From assembly GCA_963575745.1 (NCBI GenBank), contig CAUYUJ010012825.1, positions 87,543-151,542 of the forward strand: DNA of 64,000 bases, written 5' to 3'. The stretch is from Prorocentrum cordatum (Eukaryota > Sar > Dinophyceae > Prorocentrales > Prorocentraceae). Made by a program: the position numbers and the translations under genes. Every line of letters starts with the position of its first letter. The stretch's first letter is position 1. The notes beneath the pieces were generated by a model. It did not search any database and was not told where the DNA came from. It saw nothing but the letters and a program-made list of their open reading frames with translations. Of this stretch, positions 38,786-49,345 are shown piece by piece.

Positions 38786-39110
38786 TCATCCTCCCGGCAG
38801 CGCAGCTGTGGCCCTGCACTTTCCCACGGGTGCCCCTGCCTTCTCTTCACACGTTTGTGCCCACGGGTCCTACTGGATGCACGGCCTTGCGTGCAGGCGT
38901 GCGTGGCGGCCGCTTCTCTTCGTGGTTCCGCGGTTGCGCAGGCCATCGGGCGGGCCTTCGGCCTCCAGGCGGCGGCCTCTGGGGCTCCTTCCACCCCGTG
39001 CGCCGGAGGCGCTGGGCGGAAGCCGGCCAGCCAGCCGAGACGCCGCGCATGCTTGAGCTTCCTCCTGTTCGCGCGGGAGGCGTTCACGGGGCCACGGGTA
39101 AAACAGGGCT
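38786..39110. other. Unassigned stretch
   Basis: GC-rich, with all frames weakly open and no recognised domain. Confidence 0.4.
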
Positions 39111-39242
39111 AGGATCGGGATAAATCGCTCGAGAGCGTTCCGGAGCGCTCTCAGAGCGTTCCGGAACGCTCTGGAGCGGCCGCGGCGCCCAATATATCCT
39201 CCAAACCCGCCGATTCTCAGAGATTTCGAATTATCCCGATCC
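39111..39242. mobile_element. MITE-like element with GGATCGGGATAA ends
   Basis: GGATCGGGATAA at 39112-39123 is inverted as TTATCCCGATCC at 39231-39242. Inside is a strong double hairpin: AGAGCGTTCCGGAACGCTCT is a perfect 20-bp palindrome, preceded by a near copy. One copy in the window. Confidence 0.65.
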
Positions 39243-39834
39243 GATTTTGTCCCGATCTTCGCGTCGTTTTAACGGGCTGGCAGAGGGCTGCGTCTGGTGG
39301 CTGGCGCTGGGAGCTCCGGCGCACCTCACCACTGGCGCAGGCCTGGTGCGCGCGCGCGCGGTTCTGCGTGAGCGCGCGCGCCGCAGAGTCTCCCCGCGCC
39401 TGCTCTCTCCACCTCTGCGCCCGGACATCGTGCAGCCTCAACCTCCCTCCGTGTTCCCGATGTCGCTGCCCCCCTCCCTGGTCCCTGTCCCCCCTTCGGT
39501 TCCCCCACCCCTCTGTCCCCTCATCCCTCTGTCGCACCCATCCCTCGCCTCTGTCTCTCGACTCCCTGTGTCCCCCCCTCCCTGGCACATGGCCTCTGCT
39601 CCTGAGCACTGCTTCCACTGTCTACGACGCTTCCCGTATCCCCACGATGCTCAGGCGATTTGTCCTGATCAGGGGGAGGACCAAGCAGTGGAACAGAGAG
39701 GGGGCAGCCCGGCAGTCGTCAAGGCGAAGCTATTTTTCAAGCAGAGCAGGCCCAGCTGTCAACCACGAGTGCCTTCGCGGATCTTTGGATATGAGGTGAG
39801 ATGGGAGCCTCTGGAGAGCAGAGTTGGGGAAATG
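39243..39834. other. Unassigned stretch
   Basis: Includes a C/T-rich segment (39440-39590). No recognisable gene. The 39247-39966 plus ORF has no domain I know. Confidence 0.4.
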
Positions 39835-40090
39835 TCGGGGGCCCCTCAATTATGGCCATTTCGGATGCCGTTGGGGCTCTTTTGGGGTCCTTTTGGAAGC
39901 CTTTTGGGCCGCTTGTGGCCATCTTGGAATATTGGAAGACCTCGATCAAACCCGAGGTGGTCCTAGATTGGAACCCACCCCTCCACTTGGAGCCCGAACC
40001 CTCGCATCTTGGGGCCCTCGTGGAGCTGTCGGGGCTCTCCTTGGGGCCGTCTCTTGGACCACTCCCTGGCCTCCTCCTGGAGCTCCCTTA
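39835..40090 (+). repeat. Degenerate GGCCTCTTGG-type array, locus 2
   Basis: Looser version of the 10-12-bp units seen at 2.3 and 41.5 kb (TTTTGGGGTCCTTTTGG, then CTTGGGGCC). Confidence 0.55.
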
Positions 40091-40189
40091 CTAGGCGATC
40101 CTGGAGCCACTGGAGCCGGCTCGTCTCGTCTGCGGGCAGCAGGAGCCCGTCGGAAGCGAAGCGGCGACGAAGAAACACACGTGGACAAA

Positions 40190-40234
40190 ACAATGTTCCC
40201 CAATCAGTGCTTGCACTGAAGGGGTCCTAGCGGA
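40190..40234 (+). repeat. Short dispersed repeat, partner of 28.6 kb
   Basis: GTTCCCCAATCAGTGCTTGC, then ACTGAAGGGGTCCTAGCGGA. Inverted relative to 28599-28645. Confidence 0.55.
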
Positions 40235-40261
40235 AGTTGAAAAAGCTTTGGCGAAAGTTTC

Positions 40262-40382
40262 CCGCCGACGTTGGTAGCAGGCTGGATTCTCGGGTTCCCG
40301 GTTCCGGCTTCCCGGGTTCCCGGCTATTGGTTCCCGGCCGATTTCGGTGCATGGGTTCCCGGGCTCCAGGGTTCCCGGTCGA
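40262..40382 (+). repeat. GGTTCCCGG minisatellite
   Basis: About seven imperfect copies of GGTTCCCGG separated by short variable spacers of 4-15 bp. Confidence 0.7.
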
Positions 40383-40439
40383 TCTCCTTAGCGAAAACCA
40401 TCCACTGATTGCGGTTGTTTTTTAGTGTAATGTGGCTTT

Positions 40440-40645
40440 GAAGGGTCCAGGCATCTCGAGGGTCTCGTCGGGAGGCTGGCTCCGCGGACACTTGTTGGCG
40501 TCGCCTCGTGGCAGCCCCTCGGGCATCTGGAGGCATGCAGGAAGCTACCTTGGAGCAGCTTGGGCTGTCTTGTGCGATTCGGGAGGCCATCTTAGGCTAT
40601 CTGGGGCCCTCTGGGAGCCCTCTTGGACGCCCAGGTGTGTTGGGC
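40440..40645 (+). repeat. Degenerate GGCCTCTTGG-type array, locus 3
   Basis: Diverged units such as CTTGGAGCAGCTTGGGCTG and GGAGGCCATCTTAGG, resembling 2585-2760. Confidence 0.45.
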
Positions 40646-40731
40646 CCGTCCCCCCCCGCACAGACGGAATGGAATGGATGGGGGCGAGATCCCAACGCGA
40701 AGGCCACAATCTGCCCCGCTCGCTCCCGTGT

Positions 40732-40958
40732 GATCGTTTTTGTTATTCGTTGTTTTGCCGATCGGCGCGGGCCCTCGCACCCCCCCTTCCCCCCTCCTGG
40801 AGTGGATCTTGGCTGCTCTTGGCGCATGTTTCGAGCAGGTGGAGTCTCCCCCAGAGGCAGCACTCTTGCAAGCAGTCGCACTAAGCAGAGTTCTGGAGCC
40901 GGACCCCCTCCCCCCCCTTTCCGCCCAGTGTCGAAACGCCGAATAAAAAACGCTCACA
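40732..40958 (+). mobile_element. SINE-like repeat, copy 2
   Basis: Collinear with 9604-9852 from GATCGTTT to CGCCCAGTGTCGAAACGCCG, followed by AATAAAAAA. Several indels, roughly three-quarters identical by eye. Confidence 0.55.
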
Positions 40959-41147
40959 TACAAGAAGCACCCGAGGCTCAGCACAGGCAGAAGTCACCAT
41001 CGGACGGGCAACCATTTTAGGAACCTACACAGACGCCGGGGGTGGGCGCCGCTCGCGCGGTGCGTCACGCGCACCGGGTGCGCTCGGCTGCCTTGAGGGG
41101 GCCCAGGCGCGCTTGTTGCGCCAGCTGCGCCGCGTGACGAGCGTTAT

Positions 41148-41315
41148 GATGTTCCAGCCTGCTTTAGCCTTGACCACGAGAAAGAATTTCGAGCACCAAG
41201 AGAGTACCGAAACTTGAAGGTTTTCACGTGTCGGGCCCTGGGAGACGCTCGTCCGACACTGTTTCGACACTGCTTCGACACTTTTCCGGGTGTTCGAAAT
41301 TATTGAATCGCTTCG
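41148..41315 (+). repeat. Dispersed repeat R2, copy 2
   Basis: GATGTTCCAGCC, AATTTCGAGCACC, TCGGGCCCTGGGAGAC and TTCCGGGTGTTCGAAATTAT align with 25145-25280. The YFWDVVL-coding end is missing here but present 1 kb further on, at 42315. Confidence 0.6.
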
Positions 41316-41494
41316 CTCATTCCGCCGGCCCGTGATATGGCATCGCTGGTTTTTGTCTGTGTGTTCGTTGCCCATGTTGCGCTCTTGGGGGCGGGTGTCG
41401 TTCGGACGCGTTGCGTGGGGAGTTTTGATGGTGAAGCAGTTCCCTGGGGGTCGTCTCTCGATGGGGCGAAATAGAGTCGTCGTCAAGATGCTTC

Positions 41495-42130
41495 TTTGGG
41501 GGGCCTCTTGGGGTCTGTTGAGAGGCCGTTCGGGGGCGCCTGGGAGACATGTTTGAAGCCTTCTGGGGCTTCTTTTGGGCCTCCTGGGAGTCTCCTGGGG
41601 CCTCTTGGCGACATCTTGGGGCCTCTTGGAGGCCTCTTGGGGCCTCTTTGGGACCTCCTGGGCGCCTTCTGGGACGGAGGGCTCCATTTTTGAGTTCTCG
41701 GTATCCCTCCTGAGTCCCTCTTGGGCCCGTCTTGGGGCCTCTTGGTCCGTCTTGGGCGGCACTTGGGCCGTCTTGAGGGCTCTCTTGGGTCGTTTCGGCG
41801 CCGTCTTGGGAGCTTCGTGGGCCGTCTTGGAGCGGTCTTGGGGGCCTCTTGGGCCGTCTTGGAGCGTCCGGAAGCCGAAAAAGCCAGAACACAAAAAACA
41901 TAGAAAAAACAAATGAAAATCAACGATTTTGGCCTCTTGGGGCTCTCTTCGGAGGCCTCTTGGAAGGCTCTTGGGGCGTCTTGGAGGCCTCTTGGGCTGT
42001 CTTGGGGGCCTTTTGGGCCGTCTTGGGGTCATCTTCGGCGTCTTCGAGCGCTCTTTGGGCGTCTCGGGGGCCTCTTGGGCAGTCTTGGGGGCCTCTTGGG
42101 GCACTCTGAGCGCGCTCTGGGGAGCCTGAG
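41495..42130 (+). repeat. GGCCTCTTGG array, locus 4 (best preserved)
   Basis: Over 600 bp of units such as GGCCTCTTGGGGCCTC and GGGCCGTCTTGG. An A-rich spacer at 41868-41938 (GGAAGCCGAAAAAGCC, then AACGATTTTGGCCTCTTGG) corresponds to that at 2510-2585. The 376-codon minus ORF (PKTAQEAP, RRPKRPPR) is the array read backwards. Confidence 0.85.
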
Positions 42131-42171
42131 AGGCCGCACCCAGAAGGAAAACCATCTCTGAGTAGACTTGG

Positions 42172-42245
42172 TCGGGCGGCGGTCGGGCGGCGGTCGGGCG
42201 GCGGTCGGGCGGCGACCGGGCGGCGACCGGGCGTTGGTCGGGGTA
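42172..42245 (+). repeat. GGTCGGGCGGC 11-bp tandem repeat
   Basis: Four good copies followed by GACCGGGCGGC variants. Confidence 0.9.
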
Positions 42246-42314
42246 CTTTTCGCCGGGGGACCCCCAGGGGCCGCCCCGCGCGCGCGAACTAGAAATACTG
42301 TTAATACTGTTAAC

Positions 42315-42390
42315 CAGTTACCGGGTATTCGAAATTATTTCTGGGATGTGGTCCTGAAGTGCGACGGGAGCAACATAACACGAGCGTGTT
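42315..42390 (+). repeat. Dispersed repeat R2, 3-prime fragment
   Basis: ACCGGGTATTCGAAATTATT, TCTGGGATGTGGTCC and GACGGGAGCAACATAAC match the end of copy 1. Reads RNYFWDVVLKCDGSNITR in frame 3. Confidence 0.6.
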
Positions 42391-42469
42391 GTTTTTGCTG
42401 CCCACTGGATTGTTAGGTATCTTAATTTACAGTGGGGGCGCACATCAAGAAATCATATGCTTTTCATCA

Positions 42470-42640
42470 GGGTACCCTGGGGTTCTTCGCTCCTCGCGCT
42501 GCGCTGTGGCTTCTCGCGGCCGTTGAAGAAGCTGCTGCGTTCAGGGTGCCCTGGGTTTCCCCCGAGTCGCACCTCTCGCGCGGATCTTCAGGGCTAGGTT
42601 TTTTGCGAGGGTTTCTTGCGGTCGCACCCGCACTGTATTC
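42470..42640 (+). repeat. Dispersed repeat R1, copy 3 (diverged)
   Basis: Two GGTGCCCTGGG-like blocks (GGGTACCCTGGGGTTC, AGGGTGCCCTGGGTTTC), then GGGTTTCTTGCGGTCG. Weaker match than copies 1 and 2. Confidence 0.45.
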
Positions 42641-44944
42641 GCGCGGGTAGACTGGGCGTCTGCCGAGGGCCAGCGCTGAGGGGTGCGATGGTTTATCGTC
42701 GTTGGCATGTGCTTGCAATGTCGCGCCTGCTCCCGAATTGATTTCTCTTCTTCTGTTTTCAGCCTCGCTCCGAGCTCAGCGGGAGGGGCTTGCGAATCGC
42801 ACTGGCGTGCCTGCAGTACTTTGTCACTCTGCTGTCCAAGGTGTTGGGTGCCTTGTTTTCCCTCCACGGTTTCTCGACCCTACGCTTGCAGCGCCTGTTT
42901 TGTATCTTCTGTTTGCCACTCGACGCGTGCGTGCCGGCCGGCTGGGGCTGTCGCAGCTCTGAGGGAAGGAGCTTTGCAGTATGTGTTGCTTGCGTGCTTG
43001 CACTGCTGCAGCCTACCTTGTCAGGCTTGTCCCCCTTACGCTCGCCTGGAGATGCCCAGGCTGTGCGCTCGAGTGGCTCCAACGCTGCGGGTTCACTAGG
43101 TGGGTGTCCCCGCGTCCCCTCATGCCACCCCCGTGAGCCTCGCGAGGAGCAGGAGGGCGCGGAGGGAAGGGGGAGGATGAGGGAAAGGATGAGGAAGCTG
43201 AGGAGGAGGAGGAGGAGGAGGGATGCCCAGGGGGGGCGGGGGGGAGTGATCCCAAGGGTCTGTGGCGTGCTGCCGCGGCGGCAGTTCCTTCCACGAGTGG
43301 GGCGTTCCCACCTCGCGAGCGTGCCAGCTAGCTTCTGGTGCACTTCGCGCTGCTACTGTTCCTGCCAGGAGGCTCCCTCCTCAGGCGCGCCGGCTCGCGG
43401 GCGCCACCTGTCGCGATGCCCGCACTGTCGGCAGGAAGCTCGCTCCGAACGTGCCGCTCCGCTTGCTTATGGTGCACTCTTTGGCGTGGCCAGCGCTACA
43501 GCCAAAGCTCTTGCAAGGAAGATGGTTCAGAGCGTTCCTGCTTGGCGACGGCGCCATGTACGCCGCAGGCGTTGCCGTCGACGCTGCTGCTGCAGCCCTC
43601 CGCGAAGCCAAACGTGCTGGTGCTCCCGCGGCGTGGCGGCGCCCCGTTGCACACCCTGTTTCAGTGTTCGCGCCGAGCTTGTGACTTCGATGTTCCTTCG
43701 GACCCCGCGGGCCGCGTTGTCCGCGCCGCTGGGGGCCGTCGAGCGGAGCACAGCAGGACGCGCGATTGGGACATTCGAACTTGCTCAGGCAGAGCGCGCG
43801 ACGGAGGCTTCCAAGCCGAACCGTTCCGTCGCTGGCGCCCGCGCCCCGACGCGACCCGCGCGACTTGCCGCGGGACTGGCGGCGGAGAGGCACGGGAGGC
43901 CGACAACCCAACTCGAAATCAAGCGCTTAGAGGCTTTCCTGTCCGTTTGCAGGCAAACGTTCCCCCCCCCTCCGTCCTGTTTCCTCCCGCTTCCTCGTGC
44001 CACTTGGCCTATCGCTTTCCAGGGCAGCGTTGCAGCACCATGCTCTCGCAGCTTGCACTGCACGAGGCTTGGCACGCGCGCAGAGCAAGAAGGAAAGGCA
44101 CGCAAGTTTCTGTCCCGCGGCGTGGCGGCGCGCCGTGTCGCGCCCCCCCCGATGGCAACTACTGCGCCGGATCTCGGTGGCCTCGAGATGCTTTCCTTAT
44201 TCAGGCCCCGCGGGCCGCGTGGCTCGCGTCGCTGGACATTTTGAAATTGGTAGGGGCGGAGGGGGGGGGGGGCAAAAGCTTGCCTTTGGTGCCGCGCGGT
44301 GTTTTGGAAGCCTCTTCCCGCCGCCCTTTGGCTGTGCCGGTGCTGCGACGAGTTCGCTCCCTGCTATCCGTGTGCAGGCCTGCACGCTTCTGCTGCCTGC
44401 TGACGTCGACGCCCCCCGCCTCGCCCTCGAGCCGTGGTCAAAGCGGGCATCCGTTTCATCTGGCAGCCTCCGCGTGGCATCGTTTATAGCCGCTGCCTGG
44501 TATTGCCGTGGCTGCCGCCTCGAGCATCTGTTCTTTCGGTGATGGACTGGGCGTGTTCGTAGCTCGCGTGAGGGAACGCTATGAGTTCGCGCCTGCGTGC
44601 GCGTGCGTGCCCGCGCCGCAAGGGGGGACACTGCACATTGCCATCCGTGCACTTTGGCCCTGCTGCGGGCGGCGCGCCTGCGCGGGTGAGTGCTGCCTTG
44701 TCCTTGGCCCCCGCAGGCAGAGGTCGCAAAAGTCAGTCCCAGGCAAACCCTTCGGCACCGCGCCGCGGCCCCGTGGAGCCCCCCCGAGGTCGTTGCCGAA
44801 TGCTTCTTGGCTGCAGCGCCCGCGCGTCGGCTCGTGCTCGGAGCTTGCGCGTGCCTTGGGCGCGAGGGCCCCCCCGGTCGTTGCCACCGAGCCACGGCGC
44901 GCCCCCGAGCGCAGGTTGCCGAGCGTTCCGCAGTCATCGGGCGA
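42641..44944. other. Unassigned GC-rich stretch
   Basis: 2.3 kb with very long overlapping plus-strand ORFs (484 and 383 codons) that lack recognisable domains; stop codons are rare because of base composition. Short (GGA)n at 43197-43221. A TCCCGCGGCGTGGCGGCG block recurs at 43627 and 44114 with related downstream sequence, so part of this is an old duplication. Confidence 0.4.
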
Positions 44945-45095
44945 AGAGAACTATGCACATGCACCGATCCTGGCAAGGTCCGTCCTTGACCCAGGATCGG
45001 TGCATATACCTTCCTGGCCAAGGCAGGAGGGCGTATGCACCGATCCTGGGCTCAGGATGGGCCTGGCCAGAATCGGTGTATGTGCATAGTTCTCT
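44945..45095. mobile_element. MITE with about 30-bp TIRs and internal palindromes
   Basis: AGAGAACTATGCACATGCAC at the left; the right end inverted reads AGAGAACTATGCACATACAC. The match continues to CCGATCCTGGC (28 of 30). The sub-repeat GCACCGATCCTGG recurs inside in both orientations, so the single strand can fold in more than one way. Confidence 0.85.
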
Positions 45096-46112
45096 ATCCT
45101 CTAAGTCATGGGCCTGTGGACCTTGTTCGCCGTGGGGGCGCGACGCAAGCCTCAGGCACGCTGCGTGGTATGGTCCGCCGCCGGGCCGCGGCGACCGCTC
45201 GTCCATGCAAAGGTGGCGGCCGCCGTCCAGGATGCGCTGCCCCTGCGGGGCTGGTCCCAAGACAAGGCTGGGCACAGTGTGAGCGCTGGCGTTGGGTACT
45301 CGACGCGCGCGAAAAGCCGTGGACTGTTTGGGTGGAGTGGGGGGGGCATAATGGAGGGGACAATGCTTGCCCCGTAAACTCTACCTGCCTCCTACCTCGC
45401 CCCCCCGCCGGGGTGGTGCAACCTGCGAAACGGTCGCCACTTTTCAACGTTTCTCGTCAGCGCCTTTCGCGCTGCCGCCCTTGAGCTGCATCGCATACCG
45501 CCTCTCGCCGCTCGGTCTTTCCTCCACTTCCGGGCCTAGCCTCAATTCACGGCGCATTGGTTCCAGTTGGGTCCTTTGAATGGCTGCCGGAGTGGCGGCT
45601 GGCAGTCGCCGCGCACGCGTCAATCGAGAATGGAGCTGACGTGTGCATACTTCTGCGGGGCGGTTTGGGAGGGGCCCTCGGCCGCTGGTAATTACTTCGA
45701 GATCTTTCCGCCGCTAAACGGGCGATGTTGCAAGTCGCACGGTTGTTCTGCAACTTGCCCTACGCAAGGTGGGCGGCTGTGACGCGTGCGTCCCCCGTCG
45801 CCCGCGCTGGCGTGCCTTGCACGAGTATGCTGCCTTCCCGCCCGTTCTGCTTCAGCGAAGTACTCTGGTCTTGTTTCTCTCTTGCGCCGATTTGCCCGCC
45901 GACGACGCGCGAGATCAGGAGATCCAGGATTGGCGGGGCGATTCACGACCTTGCTGGCGAGCAATCTCCTGGCGGCGGCTCGCGCGACCGCCGCGTGGAT
46001 CACTTCCGCCGCTTGGGATATCGTTTTTTGTCCTACGCATCCTGTGGTGTGGGGGCCTTGTTTTGAAGAGACAGCCTCCCGTTTCCTCTTCTTCCCTTCC
46101 CCCCTTCTGCCG
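45096..46112. other. Unassigned stretch
   Basis: GC-rich; overlapping ORFs on both strands. No domain recognised. Confidence 0.35.
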
Positions 46113-46618
46113 TGTGGCCCACCCCTCTCACGGTCCGTGGCCCCTTTGGGATCCCGACCCGAGGCACCACCGGCAGGGTTCGCGCGAAGGTGCTCGCCCT
46201 TCTTGCCCGTCCTTTTCGGCACAACCCTCCCGCGCTCCGTGGCTCCATACGAGGCTCCACCAAATGCTCCAGTGGCCAGGGTTCGCGCGCAGCCCCTGGC
46301 CCACTGCATGTTTTTTTTTTAAGCACCCCCTCACACGCCCCGTGGCCCCCGGGGAAGCCGCACCGAAATCTCCCGTGGCCGGGTTCGCACGCAGCTTCCG
46401 CCCACCGCACGTCCAATTTTGGCACGCCCCTCCACTCTTCGTGGCGCCAGAGATGGAGCCCCACAGAAGGCCTCAGTGGCAGGGCCCGCGTGCGCCTTCC
46501 CAGCCACTGCCTGTCTCTCCATTTCGGCACACCCCTCGCTCGCTTCCTGGCACCGACAGGGGCCCCACCGAAGGCCTCAGTGGCAGGGTTCGCCTGCGGC
46601 CCCCGGCCCACCGCATGC
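46113..46618 (+). repeat. About 100-bp tandem repeat, roughly five units
   Basis: Each unit: TTTCGGCACACCCCTC-like start, CTCCGTGGC, GGGGCCCCACCGAAGGCC, AGTGGCAGGGTTCGCGCGC, CCCGGCCCACCGCATG. Units start near 46115, 46217, 46312, 46411 and 46520. A single copy sits at 54420-54512. Minus-strand peptides such as GRGPQANPATEAFGGAP are translations of the unit. Confidence 0.8.
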
Positions 46619-47699
46619 ATGTTTTGTTGTTCTCCCGCGCGGCTGGCGTGACCGCGCGCCCCGCGCCGTGTGGGGCCCCGCTCGTCTCCTCAGGCGGGTG
46701 CACCGCGGGCGCGGGCCTGCGTCCCTCTTTCCCAACGCTTTCGGCGCCGCTTCTTTCTAGCGCGGCTGCGCTCAGGAGTCGCGGGCGCTCGAACCCCACA
46801 CGTGACACCCGATCTGGCGTGCCTCCCCGCGGCTGTGTCCCCGCGCTGCCGCCCTCCGCCTTTGCGGCGTGCTCCTGGCCCTTGTGCTTCTGGCTTTCGC
46901 GCGCCCCCCCTCCTGTGCTTGCCTCGTCCAGGCTCCTGCGGCGTCGCTTCCGCCCCCTCGTCCTCTTTCTCCTCCGGCGCCTCCATTTTCCTTGCCTCCT
47001 CCTCCTGGCACCTGTGCCACGGGGTCCCCCACAGGAAAACAAGCGGGCAGCCCCTTGTTCGTCACCCCAGGTGCTCCTTCGGGACCCTGGGAGGGGAGGG
47101 AGATAGTCGTAGGCCGTCCCAGCCTGGGCCACGGGGGACGGGTCGCGCCTGGAGTTCCGGGGCTGTGCCCGACTCGTCCTTGCGGCGGGCGGGGGCAGTC
47201 CAGGGCTTCAGTGCGCGGCTTTTCCTTCCATGTTCCGTGCTCGGGTTGTGGGTCTGCCACGCTTTGCTGCGACGCTCTTGCTTGGCCGTCCCAGTACTCC
47301 GCTGGCGCAAGGGTGGTGTTGCAGCTCCTCTTTGCGGGGGGGGGGGGGGGGCTCATCGGAGGACGCTCTTCCAGTCTTCCCACGGTCGCGGTCCCCCGCC
47401 CTGGCGTGCGCGGGGGCGGGCTGTCCCCGAGGGGGTGGCGCCCCTCGGGTGGCTGATCGGGGCGGCACGCGCGGCGTGTCGTTATCTGAAGCTTGGGAAA
47501 GTCAGAGCGAGCCTGTCGAGCAATTCAACGGCTTAGCTGCTCTCTCCTGGCGCGCGTGCCGGGTACGTCTCTCGTCTTTTTCGCGCGTCTGCCGCGCTTC
47601 GCGGCGTTGCTGCCTTTCGTGGCGCGCGTTGCCTTTTGCGCGTTCCGCCGCGGTAACAGCCTCCTCAGCGAGCTCGCGCCGACTCCAGCCGCGATGGTC
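46619..47699. other. Unassigned stretch
   Basis: GC-rich with a G-run at 47336-47350. No recognised domain. Confidence 0.35.
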
Positions 47700-47945
47700 C
47701 GCACGGCTGGCCGCGATCGTGGTGGTGTTGCTGGTCGCAGTCGTGTTGTCGGTGTTGCTGTTTGTAGCGGTGCAGCTCGCAGGCTTGGTGGCGCTGCTGG
47801 TCGCAGTCGTGGTTCTGCTTGTCGCCGTCGTGGCGGTGGGGCTGCTCGTCGCGGTCGTAGTTGTGGCTTCTCTGGCGGTGTTTGTCGCTTTCGTAGTGGT
47901 GGTGGCGCTGCTGCTGTTTTTTGTTGTTGTTTTTTGTTGGAAAAA
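47700..47945 (-). repeat. Degenerate CNN-triplet array truncating the RT pseudogene
   Basis: On the plus strand: GTTGCTGGTCGCAGTCGTG-type triplets, GTGGTGGCGCTGCTGCTG, then T-rich TTGTTGTTTTTTG. On the minus strand it directly follows STHLWQDEAGATLGVHQ of the RT pseudogene, replacing the rest of the RT. The array at 52.04-52.73 kb has similar words. Confidence 0.8.
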
Positions 47946-49062
47946 AAAGGTTTGTTTGTTGTCCCGTTGTTGTCCTGGTGCACGCCGAGTGTGGCCCCCG
48001 CCTCGTCCTGCCAGAGGTGCGTGGAGTTTTTGCCCGTGCCTCAGGCCCACGAGATGCCACAGGCCCACGAGAGGGAGCAAGGCCGGCCAGCTCGGAGCGT
48101 CTTTGGAGCGCCTGGAGAAAGACAGAGCGCGACACGTGGTCGAAGGCCTTCTCCCCCCGATGCTGACTATGACTGCGCCGTCGTCGTTGTCCAGCACTGA
48201 CCTCAGCAGCATGGCGGCGCAGGCGGTCCCTGCGCGCGTCGCGAGGGCGAACTGGTAGGGCGCAGCTGCGGCCGCGAATTGCTCGGCAGAGTGTTGAGCT
48301 AGCGCCCCGGGGACCCATCTATGGAAGACGTCACCTGTGGCCATGCTCCGCACTGCATTGTCTGGTTTCTGGAGCGCCTTTCTTTTGCAGGAGGCCATGG
48401 CTCGGGAAATCGGAGCGGGCGCCCGCGCCTCCACGAGGGCAGCGGCCGCAAATCGGAAAAGGTTCATAGCTACTTCGTGTTCCAGCAGCGGTTTTTGAGA
48501 TGTTCGACTCGGGCACCTGACGGCCCTGCTGCTGCGCCCTTCTTTGCGGACCTGCCGCAGGCGAGGAATTTGTTCTTGACTAGTCTCGCTCTCGCGGTCG
48601 GGCCCCGCAGCTTGTCCACTGTCTCTCTGTTGCCTGGCGCAGTGGCCGCCGCTGTCAAGACTTGTCGCCCGCGTGACTGGTTGCCGCTGCAGAAGTGGGA
48701 GCTTGTTCTCTCCTTCGCTCCTGTTGCTGCTCCTCTCTGGCTGGCCTCGGCGCTGTGCGCGCGCCTGCTGTGGCGTTGGCCTCGAATCGTAGGGCCGGCC
48801 AGTCGCCCTGGCGAAAGCGCCGGGCGCGCTCCATGAGCTCCCGTCGGCCTTCCGTGTCGGTGCTGTTTGGCTTGCTTCGCAGGAGCCTCGAGTAGAGGAG
48901 GGACAGCGCCGATCCTTGCCGGATTGTTGCCTGGCTGGTCTGGCCGCACACCCTGGATCCTTCTCCGGGCCATGGCGAACGCCATCCAGGTCTCCGCGCG
49001 CAGGAGACGTGGCACGTTCTGCAGAGTCGGCGCGAGTTCCCGGAATTTGTGTTGGAGGTCGA
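47946..49062 (-). pseudogene. Decayed reverse transcriptase of the abundant dinoflagellate RT family
   Basis: Read 49062 to 47946, pieces appear in changing frames: ELMERARRFRQGDWPAL, then RSAKKGAAAGPSGARVEHLK, a frame break near 48470, then ISRAMASCKRKALQKPDNAV, RSMATGDVFHRWVPGALAQ, YQFALATRAGTACAAML, LDNDDGAVIVSI, a break, EKAFDHVSRSVFLQALQRR, a break, then STHLWQDEAGATLGVHQ. The order matches the N-terminal half of the RT (fingers and early palm; the FDHVSR segment covers motif A). The catalytic DD half is absent, replaced by the triplet array. At least three frameshifts, so it is dead. Family recognition rests on remembered wording. Confidence 0.75.
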
Positions 49063-49199
49063 TATCTCCTAGGGCTGCCCCGGATTATTCATCAGGTCCC
49101 TCTCGCTGTGCTGGGGCGTGGGCGGTGCCGGCGTCGTGGTTGGTTTCGTCGATGCTGGAGTCGCTCTCGCTGGAGCCGCCGCCGCTGCCTCTTTCGCCT

Positions 49200-49345
49200 C
49201 CTCGGCCTCCTCCTCCTCCTCCTCCTCCTCCTCCTCCTCCTTCTCCTCCTCCTCCTGCTGGCGCCTTGTCTTCCTCGGCCTCCTCCTCCTCCTCCTCCTC
49301 CTCCTCCTCCTCCTCCTCCTCCTCCTCCTCCTCCTCCTCCGGCGC
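49200..49345. repeat. (TCC)n tract
   Basis: TCC triplets broken once by TGCTGGCGCCTTGTCTTCC. Confidence 0.95.

Noticed and set aside
42790-44244. 484-codon plus-strand ORF
   Set aside because: No recognisable domain, a (GGA)n tract inside, and equally long ORFs in other frames; a GC-rich open frame.
46113-46618. CRISPR-like spaced repeats
   Set aside because: Units are about 100 bp and vary throughout, with no short identical repeats or unique spacers; eukaryotic tandem repeat.
47502-47945. Thr/Ala/Ser-rich continuation of the RT pseudogene
   Set aside because: It is the CNN-triplet array in frame, not RT sequence.
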